Of a DNA stretch of 64,000 nt, positions 55,684 to 63,681 are shown in pieces. Under the pieces are notes generated by a model. The model made no database searches. It was not told the origin of the DNA and worked only from the letters and a program-made list of their open reading frames with translations. How positions within the stretch are numbered: position 1 is the first letter of the stretch; every line of letters begins with the position of its first letter. The DNA is from Sphingomonas sp. LM7 (lineage in GTDB: Bacteria; Pseudomonadota; Alphaproteobacteria; Sphingomonadales; Sphingomonadaceae). A program made the translations under genes and the position numbers. The stretch is taken from NCBI RefSeq assembly GCF_002002925.1, contig NZ_CP019511.1, positions 3,317,001-3,381,000 on the forward strand, written 5' to 3'.

Positions 55684-57957
55684 TCAAAACGCGGCGCGGA
55701 GCGTCAGCTGGACCAGCGGGCCCGAATGCTCGCGCTCGATCTCATATTCGTCGAGGTCCCCGGCGGCGCGGTTTTCGAGGATCTCCTCGAGCGAATCCCC
55801 GTCGTACTTACGGAAGTCCTCGTACTTCACGCGATCGAGCAGGTTCTGCGCGGAGAGGCGGACGACGAAATTCTGGCCGAAGCGCTTTTCGACGAATGCC
55901 TCGAGATCCGGATCGTAACGCAAGCGGACGGTCTCGTCGAAGTTCGATTCGGTCGCGGCGCTGCGACCCGAGATCGTCGCGCCGAAGCTGACGCCGGCGC
56001 TGCGCAAATTCTGGATCACGCCGAAATTATAGACGTGGCGCGGCTGGTTGTTGAAGCGGCGCTTCTCTCCGGTGAACGGGTCGGTCGTCTCGCTGTCGAG
56101 ATAGGTGTAGTTGGCGAAGATGCCGGTGTCGGGCATTCCGAACAGCGTGAGCGGTGCCGACAAGTCGAACTCGACGCCCCACGCCTTGCCGTCGCCGATA
56201 TTCTGGGGGACGAACGCGCGGCCGTCCGCATTGTCGGGGTTCGCGCCCTGCGAGACCAGTTCGATCAGATCGCTGATGTCGCGGTAGAAGAAATTGACTC
56301 CGGCGATGCCGTTGCTGCCGACGCGGTGCTCATAGCCGACATCGACGCCCCAGGCGCGCTGGTTGCGCAGGCTCGGGTTGCCCGTCGTGATATCGTCGTC
56401 GCCAGGCGTTTCCTCATCGACGAACGGCGAGAGCAAATCATAATCCGGGCGGCGGATTGTCCGCGCTACCGAGGCGCGGAACTGGCCGCCGGCGGTGGCG
56501 TAGCGCAGGCTGAGCGAGGGATTGAGCAGGTCGTCGTCATAGGAGACCGTGCCGGGGATCGACGCCGCGGTGATGTTGCGGCGGGTGATCTCGTAGCGGG
56601 CACCGCCATCGATGCTGAGCGGGCCTGCATCGTAGCTCAGCCGGACATAGGGCGAATAGCGGTCTTCCTTGATCCGGAAGACGTTGCTCGAGAACGTGCC
56701 GTCGTTGAGGCCGTTGCGCGTCTTGAACAGGAAATCCGAGCCGATCTTGAGCTTGACGCCCTCTTCCGCGCCGAACGCGCCGAAAACCGTGGCGCTGAAC
56801 TCCTGGTCGGTAATCCGAATCGCGTCTTCTTCGTCGAGTTCGACATCGGTGAGATCGTCGCCATTATCGCCGACGAACACGGTGGTGTCGGTCTTGTCGC
56901 GGAACTTGTTCCAGCCGCCGGCGAGGCCGAGCTCGAACCCGCCCAGCGGAATGCGCGCGTCGCCGGTCACGGCATAGGTCTGCTGGCTGATCCGCTCCGC
57001 CTGGATTTCGACTTCGTCGAAATCGAGATCGGCGCCGTCGTACGTGAGCGAGGTTTCGTCCTCGTCACGCTTGGTATCGACGAAGAAGCCGTTGAGGCGG
57101 ATGCGGCCGCCCTCGCCGAACGAATGGCTGATCTCGGCACTGCCCGAGAAATCGGTGCCGTCGCGCGTGTCGCGCTGCGCCTCGAAATTGTCGAACTCGG
57201 GATCGGTGACGTAGTTGCTGTCGGCGGGGTTGCCGGGGAAGCGCCTGTCGTCTGTGGTCGGCTCACCGCCGAAGCGGTACGAGACCTTTTCCTTGGGATT
57301 GCGGCGCTTCTGATAGTTGAGCGCGACCCAATAGTCGGTCGCTTCGCTGATCTTGCCGGCATAAGCGAGCGCGCCGGTGGGGCGGATCACGCCGTCACGG
57401 GTGTTGAGCAGTGCGCCGGCCTTGAGGAAGCCGCCCTGGAATGCGGCCGATTCCTTGGTGACGACATTGAGCGTGCCGGCGATGCCGTCGCTCGGCTGAT
57501 CGGGACGCGGCGCGCGAACGATCTCGATCCGCTCGACCAGTTCGGCGGGAATGCGATCGACGAAGAAGCTGCCGTCGGCGGCGCCGCCGGGCGCGCGCCG
57601 GCCGTTGATCAGCACGTTGGTGAAGCCGCCGGGCAGGCCGCGGAACTGGACCTGGTCATATTCCAGCACGTCCGACGTGAACGTCGCGCCGGGGACTCGC
57701 TTGAGCATCTCGCCGACCGATACCGGTTCGAACTTCTGGAAATATTCGAGATCGTAGGAGAGCACCGGATTGGTGTCCGCAGTGCGATTGCGGAAGAAGA
57801 TCTCGCCGGTGACGATGATTTCGTTCGCGCGCTGCTCGGCCTCGGCGGGCGCTTCACTCACCGGCTGGCCGCTGTCCTGCGCCCGGGCCGGCGCGGCTGC
57901 GAGCAACGTCGCGAGCGCGGCCAGCGCGGATCCGCGCATCAGGTGCGAAACAATCAT
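55684..57957 (-). CDS. TonB-dependent outer-membrane receptor
   Basis: A 757-residue receptor with signal peptide (ending near APARAQ), an N-terminal extension with EIIVTGEIFF as TonB-box-like sequence, a plug domain (KRVPGATFTSDVLEYDQVQFRGLPGGFTNVLINGRRAP) and a 22-strand barrel ending VQLTLRAAF with C-terminal Phe. It imports a large substrate with TonB energy. It is divergent from the phytase gene, which suggests the substrate is a phytate or a related organic phosphate. Confidence 0.93.
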   Translation of the reverse strand: MIVSHLMRGSALAALATLLAAAPARAQDSGQPVSEAPAEAEQRANEIIVTGEIFFRNRTADTNPVLSYDLEYFQKFEPVSVGEMLKRVPGATFTSDVLEYDQVQFRGLPGGFTNVLINGRRAPGGAADGSFFVDRIPAELVERIEIVRAPRPDQPSDGIAGTLNVVTKESAAFQGGFLKAGALLNTRDGVIRPTGALAYAGKISEATDYWVALNYQKRRNPKEKVSYRFGGEPTTDDRRFPGNPADSNYVTDPEFDNFEAQRDTRDGTDFSGSAEISHSFGEGGRIRLNGFFVDTKRDEDETSLTYDGADLDFDEVEIQAERISQQTYAVTGDARIPLGGFELGLAGGWNKFRDKTDTTVFVGDNGDDLTDVELDEEDAIRITDQEFSATVFGAFGAEEGVKLKIGSDFLFKTRNGLNDGTFSSNVFRIKEDRYSPYVRLSYDAGPLSIDGGARYEITRRNITAASIPGTVSYDDDLLNPSLSLRYATAGGQFRASVARTIRRPDYDLLSPFVDEETPGDDDITTGNPSLRNQRAWGVDVGYEHRVGSNGIAGVNFFYRDISDLIELVSQGANPDNADGRAFVPQNIGDGKAWGVEFDLSAPLTLFGMPDTGIFANYTYLDSETTDPFTGEKRRFNNQPRHVYNFGVIQNLRSAGVSFGATISGRSAATESNFDETVRLRYDPDLEAFVEKRFGQNFVVRLSAQNLLDRVKYEDFRKYDGDSLEEILENRAAGDLDEYEIEREHSGPLVQLTLRAAF

Positions 57958-58028
57958 GTCACTTTCCCCCTACAAAGGGGGCATTGCGGCCCCCCGTTCC
58001 CGGGGCGCTCAACAGGACGGATGTGAAA

Positions 58029-59081
58029 ATGCGGGGAAGGCACGGCTACAGTTTCGTTACGGCGGCATTTCTTTTGGCCGGCTGCGCCGCCGGAACGCCA
58101 CCCCAGACCGTCGCGTCGGCGCCCACGGTTAGCGTGCCCGCATCCGCCGAGACCGTCGCGGTCGCCACCCAGATGGCCGACGCCGCCGACGATCCCGCGA
58201 TCTGGACGCGCGTGGGCGGCTTCGCCTTTGGCGGCAAGGCGCAGGACGGCATCATCCTGGGCACCGACAAGAAAGCCGGGCTGTATGTGTTCGGGCTAGA
58301 CGGGCAGTCGCTCCAGTTCCTGCCCGAGGGGCTGCTCAACAATGTCGACCTGCGCAGCGCGGGACCGGGCTTCGTGGCCGGTGCTTCGGATCGCGGGCGG
58401 ATGGGCGTGGCGCTGTATCGCTTCGCCGGCGAGGGACAGCTGAGGCCCGCAGGGTTCGTCAAGTCGGACGTCGTCGAGCCCTATGGCTTCTGCATGGGGC
58501 GGATCGACGGTGCGCTGATCGCTGTGCTGATCGCCAAGGACGGGCAGGTCCGCGAATACACGCTCGCCGAGACGGCTTCCGGGATCACCGGAACCGAGCG
58601 GCGGCGCTATGCAGTGGGCTCGCAGTCCGAGGGGTGCACGGTCGATGACGCGAGCGCGACGCTGTATATCGGCGAGGAGATGAAGGGCGTGTGGCGCTAT
58701 CCGCTTCGCGCCGCGGCGGGCACGCGAACGCTGGTTGCCGGGGTGGGCGACGGGCGGCTGGTCGCCGATGTCGAAGGCACCACGTTGATCCGCGACGGCG
58801 GGCGCACGCTGCTGCTGGTGTCGAGCCAGGGCGACAGCGCTTTTGCAGTGTGGGACGTCAGCGGCGCGGCGGGAGCCGAGCGCTATGTCGGCCGCTTCCG
58901 CGTCGCCGCGGCGGGCGGTGTCGATGCCGTGTCGGGCACCGACGGGCTCGATGCCTGGACCGGGCCGATCGGGCCCTATGGCGAGGGACTGGTCGTCGTG
59001 CAGGACGACGTCAACGAAGGCGGCGCGCAGAACTTCAAGCTGGTCGACTGGGCGCGGGTGCGCGCCGCGCTGGGGCTCTAG
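58029..59081 (+). CDS. Beta-propeller phytase, lipoprotein
   Basis: A 350-residue protein with a lipoprotein-like signal (MRGRHGYSFVTAAFLLAGC). The beta-propeller phytase pattern is present: DAADDPAIWTRVGG, GTDKKAGLYVFGLDG, VVEPYGFC, YIGEEMKGVWRYP and VSGTDGLDAW. It hydrolyses phytate using calcium, near the outer membrane. It is divergent from the TonB receptor with about 70 bp between, so both probably share one control region. Confidence 0.9.
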   Translation: MRGRHGYSFVTAAFLLAGCAAGTPPQTVASAPTVSVPASAETVAVATQMADAADDPAIWTRVGGFAFGGKAQDGIILGTDKKAGLYVFGLDGQSLQFLPEGLLNNVDLRSAGPGFVAGASDRGRMGVALYRFAGEGQLRPAGFVKSDVVEPYGFCMGRIDGALIAVLIAKDGQVREYTLAETASGITGTERRRYAVGSQSEGCTVDDASATLYIGEEMKGVWRYPLRAAAGTRTLVAGVGDGRLVADVEGTTLIRDGGRTLLLVSSQGDSAFAVWDVSGAAGAERYVGRFRVAAAGGVDAVSGTDGLDAWTGPIGPYGEGLVVVQDDVNEGGAQNFKLVDWARVRAALGL

Positions 59082-59123
59082 CAGCGTCGCGGGCCGGCGC
59101 CTCGGCGGCGCCGGCTCTCGTGC

Positions 59124-59339
59124 TCACTCTTCCGGTTCGGCTTCGTCCTCGTCGGTATCGACGCCGAGGGCATCCTCTTCGTCGGTGTCGAGCTGCTCTT
59201 CGATCGCTTCGACGATCAGGTCGAGCTGCTCGTAGCCGGCAGTGAATTCGATCGTCTCGCCGTCCTCATCCTCGAGATGCAGCGTGTAATCGCCTTGTGC
59301 GTCGGGGGTGATGGTGAACTGTGCCAGCGTGCGTGCCAT
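59124..59339 (-). CDS. Small acidic conserved hypothetical protein
   Basis: A 71-residue protein starting MARTLAQFTITPDAQGDYTLHLEDEDGETIEFTAGYEQLDLIVEAIEEQL with a very acidic tail (DTDEEDALGVDTDEDEAEPEE). The first half is beta-strand-rich. I do not know its function. It is divergent from hrpB with about 60 bp between. The start follows GGAG. Confidence 0.75.
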   Translation of the reverse strand: MARTLAQFTITPDAQGDYTLHLEDEDGETIEFTAGYEQLDLIVEAIEEQLDTDEEDALGVDTDEDEAEPEE

Positions 59340-59400
59340 GTCTCATGCTCCTTAGGCTTCGATTGCGCCAAACCCTGGTTTGGGGAATTGGTTGCGCGCG

Positions 59401-61875
59401 ATGAGCCAGACTTTGCCGATCCACGCCGTATTGCCCCAGTTGCTCGCCGCATTGCGCGACGCGAGCAACGCCGTGCTGGTCGCACCGCCGGGGGCGGGCA
59501 AGACCACCGCGGTGGCGCCGGCGCTGCTGAGCGAGCCGTGGTGCAGCGGCGAAATCCTGCTGCTGTCGCCGCGGCGGCTGGCCGCGCGGGCGGCGGCGGA
59601 GCGGATGGCGGCGCTGGCCGGCGAACCGGTCGGCCGGACCTTCGGCTACGCCACGCGGATGGACAGCAAGCGTTCGGGTGCGACGCGGGTGACCGTCGTC
59701 ACCGAGGGGATCTTCGTCAATCGCATCCAGGGCGATCCCGAGCTGGCGGGGGTTTCGGCGGTGCTGTTCGACGAAGTCCATGAGCGCAGCCTCGACAGCG
59801 ATTTCGGACTGGCGCTCGCGCTCGACGCGCAGGCAGCGCTGCGCCCGGACCTGCGGCTGGTGGCGATGTCGGCGACGCTCGACGGAGTGCGCTTTTCGGG
59901 GCTGATGGGGGACGCTCCGGTGATCGAGAGCGAGGGGCGGAGCTGGCCGCTCGAACTGCGCCATCTCGGCCGGGCGGCCGAGGCGCGGATCGAGGATTCG
60001 ATGACGGCGGCGATCCGCACGGCGCTGCGCGAAGCCGAGGGCGGGGTGCTCGCCTTCCTGCCTGGCGTCGCCGAGATCGAGCGGACTGCCGAGCGACTTA
60101 GCGATGTAGGCGGGGTGGTGCTGCACAAGCTGCACGGCAGCCTCGATCCCGGTGCCCAGCGTGCGGCGATCGCGCCGGACGCCGAGGGGCGGCGCAAGCT
60201 GGTGTTGGCGACGTCGATCGCCGAGACCTCGCTGACCCTCGACGGGATCCGCGTCGTCGTCGATTCGGGGCTGGCGCGGCGGCCGCGCTACGATCGGGCG
60301 GCGGGGATGACCCGGCTGGTGACCGAGCGGGCGAGCCAGGCTTCGGTGACCCAGCGTGCCGGGCGGGCGGCGCGGCAGGGGCCGGGGGTGGCGTATCGGC
60401 TGTGGGAGGAAGCGGCGACCGCGGGGCTGCCGCGCTTCGATCCGCCCGAGATATTGGAGGCGGACCTTTCGGCGCTGATGCTCGATTGCGCGCTTTGGGG
60501 CGTGGGGGATCCGCGCGAACTCCATTGGCTCGATCCGCCGCCCGAGGCTGCGGTCAGCGAGGCACGGCGCCGGCTGACCGGGCTGGAGGCGCTCGACCAG
60601 GACGCGCGGCCGACGGCGCATGGCAAGGCGATTGCCCGGATGCCGCTGCCGCCGCGGCTGGGGCATATGCTGGTGCGCGCCGGGGAGATGGGACTGGCGC
60701 GGACCGCGGCGGAAGTCGCGGTGCTGCTCGGCGAGCGCGGGCTGGGCGGCGGGGATGCCGATCTCGAGCTGCGACTGCGGCGCTGGCGGGGCGAGCGCGG
60801 GCAACGGGCGGAGAATGGCCGGCGGCTGGCCGAGCGGTGGAGCAAACTGGCGCCGACGTGTCGTTCTCCAGCCCTTCCCCCGACCCCTCCCGCAAGCGGA
60901 AGGGGAGCAGAGATCGCTACCTGCATCGCGCTGGCGTTTCCCGACCGGATCGCCAGGCGGCGGGATGCATCCGGCGAGACCTGGGCGTCGGCGGGCGGGC
61001 GGGGGTTCCGGCTCGACGGCACATCGCCGCTCGCCCGGGCCGAGTGGCTGGCGGTGGCCGAGACGCAGGGGATGGCGGCGGGGGCGCGGATCCTGTCGGC
61101 GGCGGCGATCGATGCCGAGGCCGTCGAGGCGCTGTTCGCCGACCGGATCGAGACGCGGCGCAGCGTGCGGTTCGATTCCGCCACCGGGCGGGTCGAGGCG
61201 CTGCGCGAGCGGCGGCTGGGGGCGATCCGGCTGTCGAGCGGGAGCGATTCGGCGGCGAGCCCGGCCGAGATCGAGGCGGCATTGCTGGAAGGGGTGCGCA
61301 CGCACGGGCTCGGCCTGCTGCCCTGGCCCGAGGCGGCGCAGGCGCTGCGCCAGCGCGCAGCCTATGCCGGGCACGACCTGCTCACCGATGCGTCGCTGCT
61401 GGGCAGCCTCGACGAATGGTTGCCTGGGCTGCTTGCCGGCAAAAGGCGGCTCGATGCGGTGGCGGGCGAGGGGCTGACCCAGGCGCTGCAGAATCTGCTC
61501 GGCTGGGAGGGGCAGAAGGCGCTCGACCGGCTGGCACCGGCGCGGCTGGAGACGCCCGCCGGATCGAGCCATGCGATCGACTATGCCGCAGAGGGCGGGC
61601 CGAGCGTCGAGGTGCGGGTCCAGGCGCTGTTCGGGCTGGGCGTCCATCCCCTGCTCGGTGACGGCACCCCGCTGGTGCTGAGCCTGACTTCGCCCGCGGG
61701 CCGCCCGATCCAGACGACGCGCGACTTGCCAGGTTTCTGGACGGGGAGCTGGGCCGCGGTCGCCAAGGAAATGCGCGGGCGCTACCCGCGGCATCCCTGG
61801 CCCGACGACCCGGCGAGTGCGTCTGCAACGCTGCGCACCAAAAAGGCTGATGCAAGAAACGCTTCGCCGCGTTAG
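59401..61875 (+). CDS. hrpB: ATP-dependent helicase HrpB
   Basis: An 824-residue DEAH-box helicase. Motifs in order: Walker A APPGAGKTT, LLLSPRRLAARAAAERMA (Ia), DEVHERSLDSD (II), MSATLDG (III), LAFLPGVAEI (IV), LATSIAETSLTLDGI (V), and QRAGRAARQGPG (VI), followed by the HA2 and HrpB C-terminal domains. Residues about 490-504 (SPALPPTPPASGRGAE) are encoded by a REP element inserted in frame (60871-60909). The start MSQTLPIHAVLPQLL follows the usual family start. Confidence 0.94.
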   Translation: MSQTLPIHAVLPQLLAALRDASNAVLVAPPGAGKTTAVAPALLSEPWCSGEILLLSPRRLAARAAAERMAALAGEPVGRTFGYATRMDSKRSGATRVTVVTEGIFVNRIQGDPELAGVSAVLFDEVHERSLDSDFGLALALDAQAALRPDLRLVAMSATLDGVRFSGLMGDAPVIESEGRSWPLELRHLGRAAEARIEDSMTAAIRTALREAEGGVLAFLPGVAEIERTAERLSDVGGVVLHKLHGSLDPGAQRAAIAPDAEGRRKLVLATSIAETSLTLDGIRVVVDSGLARRPRYDRAAGMTRLVTERASQASVTQRAGRAARQGPGVAYRLWEEAATAGLPRFDPPEILEADLSALMLDCALWGVGDPRELHWLDPPPEAAVSEARRRLTGLEALDQDARPTAHGKAIARMPLPPRLGHMLVRAGEMGLARTAAEVAVLLGERGLGGGDADLELRLRRWRGERGQRAENGRRLAERWSKLAPTCRSPALPPTPPASGRGAEIATCIALAFPDRIARRRDASGETWASAGGRGFRLDGTSPLARAEWLAVAETQGMAAGARILSAAAIDAEAVEALFADRIETRRSVRFDSATGRVEALRERRLGAIRLSSGSDSAASPAEIEAALLEGVRTHGLGLLPWPEAAQALRQRAAYAGHDLLTDASLLGSLDEWLPGLLAGKRRLDAVAGEGLTQALQNLLGWEGQKALDRLAPARLETPAGSSHAIDYAAEGGPSVEVRVQALFGLGVHPLLGDGTPLVLSLTSPAGRPIQTTRDLPGFWTGSWAAVAKEMRGRYPRHPWPDDPASASATLRTKKADARNASPR
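60871..60909 (+). repeat. REP element inside the hrpB coding sequence
   Basis: The stretch shares the CCCCTCCCGCAAGCGGAAGGGG core with the arms at 52179-52285. Here it is translated in frame as a Pro-rich loop between the helicase core and the C-terminal domains. Confidence 0.85.
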
Positions 61876-61902
61876 AGCGGTTGGAATTCATTGGAGGCCC
61901 AG

Positions 61903-62184
61903 GTGAGAACCGCCCGTATCTATCAGCGCCCGAAGAACGCGATGCAGTCGGGCCGCGCCCGCACCGACCAGTGGCTGCTCGAGCTGGAAGCGCTCACCGC
62001 GCAGCAGGCCGATCCGCTGACCGGCTGGAACGGCGGCAGCGAGACCACCAACCAGGTGCGCCTCGCCTTCCCGACGCTGGAGGCGGCGACTGCGCATGCC
62101 GAGCGGGAGGGCTATGCCTATCATGTCGTCCCCGCGCCGGCGAAGAAGCTCAAGCTGCAGGCCTACGCCGACAATTTCCGGTGA
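61903..62184 (+). CDS. Complex I accessory subunit (NDUFS4-type ETC subunit)
   Basis: A 93-residue protein with ARIYQRPKNAMQSGRARTDQWLLELE, GWNGGSETTNQVRLAFPTLEAATAHAEREGYAYHV, and a basic tail. This is the alphaproteobacterial homologue of the mitochondrial 18-kDa subunit of complex I. The start is a GTG at 61903 with GGAGG five bases before; a TTG at 61891 is an alternative. It lies 27 bases after hrpB and apart from nuo genes, as is usual. Confidence 0.9.
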   Translation: MRTARIYQRPKNAMQSGRARTDQWLLELEALTAQQADPLTGWNGGSETTNQVRLAFPTLEAATAHAEREGYAYHVVPAPAKKLKLQAYADNFR

Positions 62185-62300
62185 AGTTGACGAAGTTGAC
62201 GCAAAAGCCGGTTTTGACGGCGGGTTGACTCGGTAAGTCGTTGGTTTTGAAGGGGTGGCTTGGCGGCGGGGTTGACTCGGCGCGCGGCTTCGCGCCTGTG
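62185..62300 (+). other. Non-coding gap after the NDUFS4-type gene
   Basis: No gene is seen. It contains GTTGAC/GGTTGACTCGG repeats (about 62222-62280) and leads into the 11-bp tandem repeat. Confidence 0.5.
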
Positions 62301-62377
62301 ACGCGACATCTGCGCGACACCTGCGCGACACCTGCGCGGCACCTAGTCGACACCTACGCGACACCTACGCGACACCT
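62301..62377 (+). repeat. Tandem 11-bp repeat, seven units
   Basis: Seven consecutive 11-base units with consensus RCGCGACACCT (two units differ by one to three bases). The 11-base period is close to one helical turn. It lies in the gap before the GIY-YIG gene. Confidence 0.9.
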
Positions 62378-62485
62378 AGTTGGCGCTGGCGGGCGATCGA
62401 TTGCACGGTCTCAAAGAGCGGACCCGGAGCGAGTCGCCTCGGGCGTATCAGGCGAAGTCCTACATTGGTAGCCGCGGGGCTGCTT

Positions 62486-62515
62486 CGTCACCCTGGCCTT
62501 GTGCCGGGGTCCACC
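62486..62515 (+). repeat. REP-like palindrome left of the GIY-YIG gene
   Basis: CGTCACCCTGGCCTTGTGCC followed by GGGGTCCACC is the common alphaproteobacterial REP class. Inverted copies lie at 62861-62889 and, as a direct copy, at 62925-62953. Confidence 0.85.
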
Positions 62516-62536
62516 GGGCGGCAGGCTGCGCAGCCG

Positions 62537-62887
62537 ATGATCGAGCGCATCCCCTGCGTCTACATTCTCGCCAGCGGCTATAACGGTCGGCTCTATACCG
62601 GCGCGACCTCGAACCTGGTCGGGCGCGTCCAGCAGCACCGTGCCGGCACGTTCGACGGGCATACCAAGAAGTACGGCATCAAGCGGCTGGTCTATTACGA
62701 AGTCGGCGACACGATGGAGGCGGTGTTCCTGCGCGAGAAGCAGATCAAGCGCTATCCCCGCGACTGGAGGCGTAACCTGATTGAGCGGCAGAACCCGGCG
62801 TGGAATGACCTTGCGGTGGGGCTGGGGTTGGAGCCGCTGGTGGTCTCGCGTGGCGGCGCAGTGGACCCCGGCACAAGGCCGGGGTGA
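62537..62887 (+). CDS. GIY-YIG nuclease family protein
   Basis: A 116-residue UPF0213-type protein. The core is PCVYILASGYNGRLYTGATSNLVGRVQQHRAG (the VYI/YTG form of GIY-YIG), then KRLVYYEVGDTMEAVFLREKQIKRYPRDWRRNLIERQNPAW with the conserved Arg and Glu. The last residues (AVDPGTRPG) are encoded by a REP palindrome. These small nucleases are common near REPs in this group; their substrate is not known. The start ATG at 62537 suits the family better than upstream options. Confidence 0.85.
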   Translation: MIERIPCVYILASGYNGRLYTGATSNLVGRVQQHRAGTFDGHTKKYGIKRLVYYEVGDTMEAVFLREKQIKRYPRDWRRNLIERQNPAWNDLAVGLGLEPLVVSRGGAVDPGTRPG

Positions 62888-62889
62888 CG
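62861..62889 (-). repeat. REP-like palindrome overlapping the GIY-YIG stop
   Basis: GTGGACCCCGGCACAAGGCC followed by GGGGTGACG is the inverted copy of 62486-62515. It encodes the last residues and the stop codon of the GIY-YIG gene. Confidence 0.85.
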
Positions 62890-62924
62890 GTTTGGGTTCG
62901 GGCGGGCGGTTGCCTTCTTCTCGT

Positions 62925-62953
62925 CGTCACCCCGGACTTGTTCCGGGGTCCAC
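62925..62953 (+). repeat. REP-like palindrome right of the GIY-YIG gene
   Basis: CGTCACCCCGGACTTGTTCC then GGGGTCCACG, the same class as 62486-62515. Confidence 0.85.
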
Positions 62954-63000
62954 GGTGCGGCGGAAGGGATGCGGCTGGTGGAGTGCTGGGCGCGGGCGGC

Positions 63001-63110
63001 GCGACTGGAGGCGTAACCTGATCGAGCGGCAGGACCCAGCGTGAAATGACTTCGCGGTGGGGTGGTGCCGAAGCCGCTGCGGTCTTGCTCGGCGAGGCGG
63101 TCGACCCTGT
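63001..63110 (+). pseudogene. Duplicated tail of the GIY-YIG gene
   Basis: The sequence repeats 62760-62868, including GCGACTGGAGGCGTAACCTG and the following ATCGAGCGGCAG. It has changes and a premature stop (CAGCGTGA). It has no start or N-terminal domain and is a degenerate partial copy. Confidence 0.75.
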
Positions 63111-63132
63111 TGCCGGCTAACAGGGGGCCGTT

Positions 63133-63681
63133 TCAAAGTTGAAAGCTTGGATATCGGGTTGTTATCGCTCTAAGTCTCGAAAATATCTCGGAGATGTATC
63201 CCAAAGTTTCGTTGAAAGAGGGGAAATAATCTCCGGGATGGGCGCATTCATTTCTTTTCGAGAGCATCCCAAAGAGTGCCTTGGCTTCCGCTTTAGTAAA
63301 TATATTCATGGCTCCCATAGCTTCGATGAGAGCATATTCAGTGTAGAATTCTGACATCTGTTCGACCGAATTTAGGGTCCATTTCGATCGCACAGCTTTG
63401 AGTTTTGTGAACCCATCGCTCGCAATGAGAGTCTGTAGGCAATCAACCATTCCTGCCCAAGCCATCACGTGCGCGGCACGGAAAAGGCCGTTTTCGACGC
63501 AACGCAGGCCTTGTCGGAAAATTTCATCTTGACGAAGAGTTAGGCCGGTTAGAGTTACATAACTTTCGTCAAGAGTCACTTTCCTGCTTATAGACGATTC
63601 AAGGCCGCCGAATATTCTATGAGATTCAACTTCAAATCGAGATATACGTACAGCCCATTCCTGAATTTCATTTTGAGGCAT
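63133..63681 (-). CDS. Hypothetical protein with HEPN-like RxxxxH motif
   Basis: A 182-residue, low-GC gene. The protein is mostly helical and carries RNECAH (residues 143-148), which fits the RxxxxH of HEPN RNases and other HEPN proteins, in SKRNECAHPGDYFPSF. This resembles uncharacterised HEPN-like proteins linked to defence or toxin systems, but I cannot assign it firmly. Its start overlaps the 3' end of the upstream gene by 14 bp, so the two are probably cotranscribed. Confidence 0.6.
   Translation of the reverse strand: MPQNEIQEWAVRISRFEVESHRIFGGLESSISRKVTLDESYVTLTGLTLRQDEIFRQGLRCVENGLFRAAHVMAWAGMVDCLQTLIASDGFTKLKAVRSKWTLNSVEQMSEFYTEYALIEAMGAMNIFTKAEAKALFGMLSKRNECAHPGDYFPSFNETLGYISEIFSRLRAITTRYPSFQL

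Noticed and set aside
59266..61794. 842-codon minus-strand frame opposite hrpB
   Set aside because: Same reason: Arg/Pro/His-rich shadow without motifs; hrpB has all helicase motifs.
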